In this document: positions 61,663-64,000 of the stretch, one piece after another
Layout: each line of letters opens with the position of its first letter
Numbering within the stretch: position 1 is the first letter of the stretch
Assembly: GCA_036023115.1 (NCBI GenBank)
Contig: JAYKKT010000064.1
Location: 7,448,501 to 7,512,500 of the forward strand
Direction: 5' to 3'
Length of the DNA: 64,000 bases
Source of the DNA: Brasenia schreberi
Taxonomy: Eukaryota; Streptophyta; Magnoliopsida; Nymphaeales; Cabombaceae
Translations under genes and position numbers: made by a program
The notes under the pieces: model-generated
What the model was told of the DNA's origin: nothing
Seen by the model: the letters and a program-made list of their open reading frames with translations, nothing else
Databases searched by the model: none

Positions 61663-62099
61663 GTTCTACTGATTAGAAATCTCCTATTATCCTTTTCCAT
61701 CTGTATCCATGCCAGTTGTATTTATTTATTAGATTTTGACCGAATTCTTTGTTGCTTAAATCAATCATCGGGTTTATGGGGGTACGCTGGTGCCAAGCTG
61801 GACCTTGCGACCATTGACTTTAATCCCTTAATTACCAAGTCTAAGTGTGGCTCATAGGGATCAACCGTAACATAAACTCGATGCCCATGTCCTGATCATA
61901 AACAAAATGAATTTGTCGGCATAACAAAATTGTTTATATGCATGCAAAGAAAAGTTTTTTTTTTAAATAAGAAACTTTCCATCTTCAACAGAAAATAAAA
62001 TAAAAAACTTTCCTTAAATGCAGTCAAACGATTTTAGCAACAGATATTGGACTGCTTAATTGAAAACGGCTTTGATACAAGAATAGGTAAATGGAAAAA

Positions 62100-62102
<3 letters not shown>

Positions 62103-62155
<53 letters not shown>
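62103..62155. repeat. Compound (CT)n(AT)n microsatellite
   Basis: About 14 CT units followed by about 12 AT units. Confidence 0.95.
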
Positions 62156-63477
62156 TGCATGGTATATTATGCTAGCATATCAAACAAATATGAATAATGC
62201 AAATTGAAGATTACTATTTGCACATCCTTCTAACTACCCACGTATCTCTTTTTCTAACAAATATCAAAATTATCTTTTCTATAAATACTCTGACACCAAA
62301 TTCCAGCAGTTCTCTCCTCTCTTTTTCAAACTTCCCTCTCTCACCCAATTTTGATAAGGATCTCTCTCGTTGGATCTCTTTGCTACAGTTATTGATGGTT
62401 CATTTAATGTTATTATCTTCGTCACAGTTGAATGCATATTTTCATCGAAAAAAAGAAAAGAAAGAAGAATCATTAATGAAAAAGAACAACAACAATAAGA
62501 ATCAATAACAAAAAAGAAAATAAATCAAGAAACATAAAAAAAACAAGAAAATAAAAAAATGATCAAGTTCCTGACGAGAGGGATGCAACCCATGCACGTC
62601 TCCCCAAAGAGAGATGCGTTTGGGCCGCGTCTCCTCTCGTCTCGAACTTAATCATTTTTTGGTTTGATTTTGGTCAAAATCAATCAAAACAATTAAAAAA
62701 CGAAAAAATCAAAACCAAATCAACAACATACCTCAATAAATCAACAACATCCTCTCTTTTTTTCTTTTTTAATATTTCTTCTTTTTTCGATGGATTTTGA
62801 CTCATTCTTTTGTTGAAAATGATTGTAGATCGAATAATAAGTAGGTAGAATTAGTCGGGTAGCATAAAAGGGATGGATGAAAGGAGGAGAGAGAATATCT
62901 CAATTTTATGTGTAAAGGGTAATTTGATAAATAGGAAAAATAACCAGTGGTATTTTGAGAAATAAAAAAAGAGGTGTGTAGATAGTAAAAAAGTATGTGT
63001 GTATCATTTATGATTCAAACATAGATGATTAAGATTTGAATTAAGAAACAAGATACTGCTTTTTACTTTTTTAGTTAAGTAATACTTTAAAAAGTATATT
63101 TTTTACTTTAAAAATATAAATATCAATAATTTATCTTTGAAATTGAACGATTAAAATCTATTTACATGTGTTATTATATAAGGTTATTAGAGCCCACCTC
63201 TTACATGAAAAACACACGGATTTTTAGCGTCAAAGCACAAGGAACTACATCTCACCTAGTTACGGGTTCCAGTCAACAAAACCTTCACGCTTATGAATCT
63301 CGATACCAGCCCAGTAAGGGTCTGCCTTACTCCAGCTTAACTATAAAAAAGTTTATACGAATTCTTAATCAATTGTCATAATTGTATTACGCCTGATGTA
63401 ATTACAAACCGATTCGCGTTGTACTTTTGCTCGGAGCTTGATACAATTTCGTAATATATAGTGGTTTTTAATATTAC
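62156..63477. other. AT-rich intergenic sequence, no gene seen
   Basis: The frame at 62197-62508 (103 codons) ends in a Lys/Asn-rich run from an A-rich tract and is unlikely to be coding. Confidence 0.5.
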
Positions 63478-63543
63478 AACAAGAAGAACAACTAAGCATT
63501 TTCTCATACTACATGGGGTCGGTTACATGGATTCTTTGTTTTC
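63478..63543 (-). mobile_element. RTE LINE 3'-end fragment
   Basis: AACAAGAAGAACAACTAAGC, then ATTTTCTCATACTACATGGGGTCGGTTACATGGATTC-type sequence: the conserved LINE end, slightly worn, minus strand. Confidence 0.88.
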
Positions 63544-63574
63544 GGATTTTCAACAATTAACTTTGTGACTTTTC

Positions 63575-63701
63575 TTTTATTACAAGAGAAGATCGAGGCC
63601 CAACCGATGTACCTACACATGCATCCTTTGGGAATCAAACCCGCCACCACCAGCAACGGTGCTAGAGCGCCCCACAGTTGAGCTAACGCTATGGGTGCAT
63701 T
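63575..63701 (-). mobile_element. tRNA-derived SINE, copy 4
   Basis: The reverse complement gives CATAGCGTTAGCTCAACTG (A box), 'GCGGGTTTGATTCCC' (a good B box), a 'GGATGCATGTGTAGGTAC' body and a 'CTTCTCTTGTAATAAAAG' end. It is the best preserved head of the four copies. It sits about 30 bases from a LINE 3' fragment. Confidence 0.88.
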
Positions 63702-64000
63702 AAAATACTAAATCTTGTATTATAAATTAATTATCTAAAACGGGAGGCTGTCGGCGATTATGCTTACTTCCTATGAGGTCAGGTTTCATCGTTTCTTTAT
63801 TGATTTAATTTTCTTCGTTCTTTGTTGTATGTAATCAGGACTTAATTTAAGACCATTTGGGATGATCTCACCAATTTAAAACACTTATCTCACTCTTAAT
63901 CACTAAATGTTTTATTCGTTTCTTGTGTGATCCTTTGATCGTGAACACTAGAATGGTCTTGTGTCATTCTCTTTTACAAATCTTCTTTTAAGAGAAGTGC

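Overview
The window looks like nuclear DNA of a flowering plant. The evidence is GT-AG introns of about 75 bp to 1.1 kb, a root-hair type bHLH gene, a plant-style class I formin (signal peptide, membrane anchor, FH2), IST1-like genes, plant RTE-clade LINEs, Ty1/copia debris, tRNA-derived SINEs and very many (TA)n, (CT)n and (CA)n microsatellites. I cannot name the species from the sequence.

Layout. 1-10 kb is repeat land: a minus-strand LTR pair around an emptied core (2.0-5.0 kb), a SINE, a decayed copia element with tandem repeats in its LTR (7.4-9.2 kb) and an array with an exact 100-bp period. 10.5-13.4 kb holds RTE LINE pieces on both strands and a SINE with a perfect 16-bp target duplication. 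14.8-19.4 kb is a RHD6/RSL1-class bHLH gene that is now a pseudogene: in-frame TAG, a one-base deletion and TGA in the last exon. A 3.2-kb LINE has landed on its last splice acceptor, and the 20-bp target duplication copies that acceptor. 23.5-26.7 kb is a third, nearly full-length but broken LINE sitting inside a (TA)n tract. 27.8-30.4 kb has three diverged copies of a repeat rich in GCTATAGC-like palindromes.

Three complete-looking genes follow. A six-exon plus-strand gene (34.1-37.2 kb) gives a 224-residue basic protein of a plant family I know only as uncharacterised, possibly DUF4602-like. A four-exon minus-strand class I formin (40.0-42.8 kb) gives 862 residues. A five-exon minus-strand IST1-domain gene (53.9-57.0 kb) gives 440 residues, with a first-exon-only relative at 60.3-60.5 kb. 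A degraded L1-type LINE tail lies at 52.1-52.9 kb.

The genes do not form a pathway: a cell-wall/actin nucleator (formin), an ESCRT-III-type trafficking factor (IST1-like) and a probably nuclear basic protein are simply neighbours. No RNA gene, CRISPR array or prokaryote-like system is present. The most unusual points are the LINE insertion that duplicated a splice acceptor in the decaying bHLH gene, a perfect 15-bp stem / 7-nt loop hairpin at 46,275-46,311, a duplicated W-box-containing palindrome at 9,813-9,844, and the cluster of RTE LINE 3' ends.
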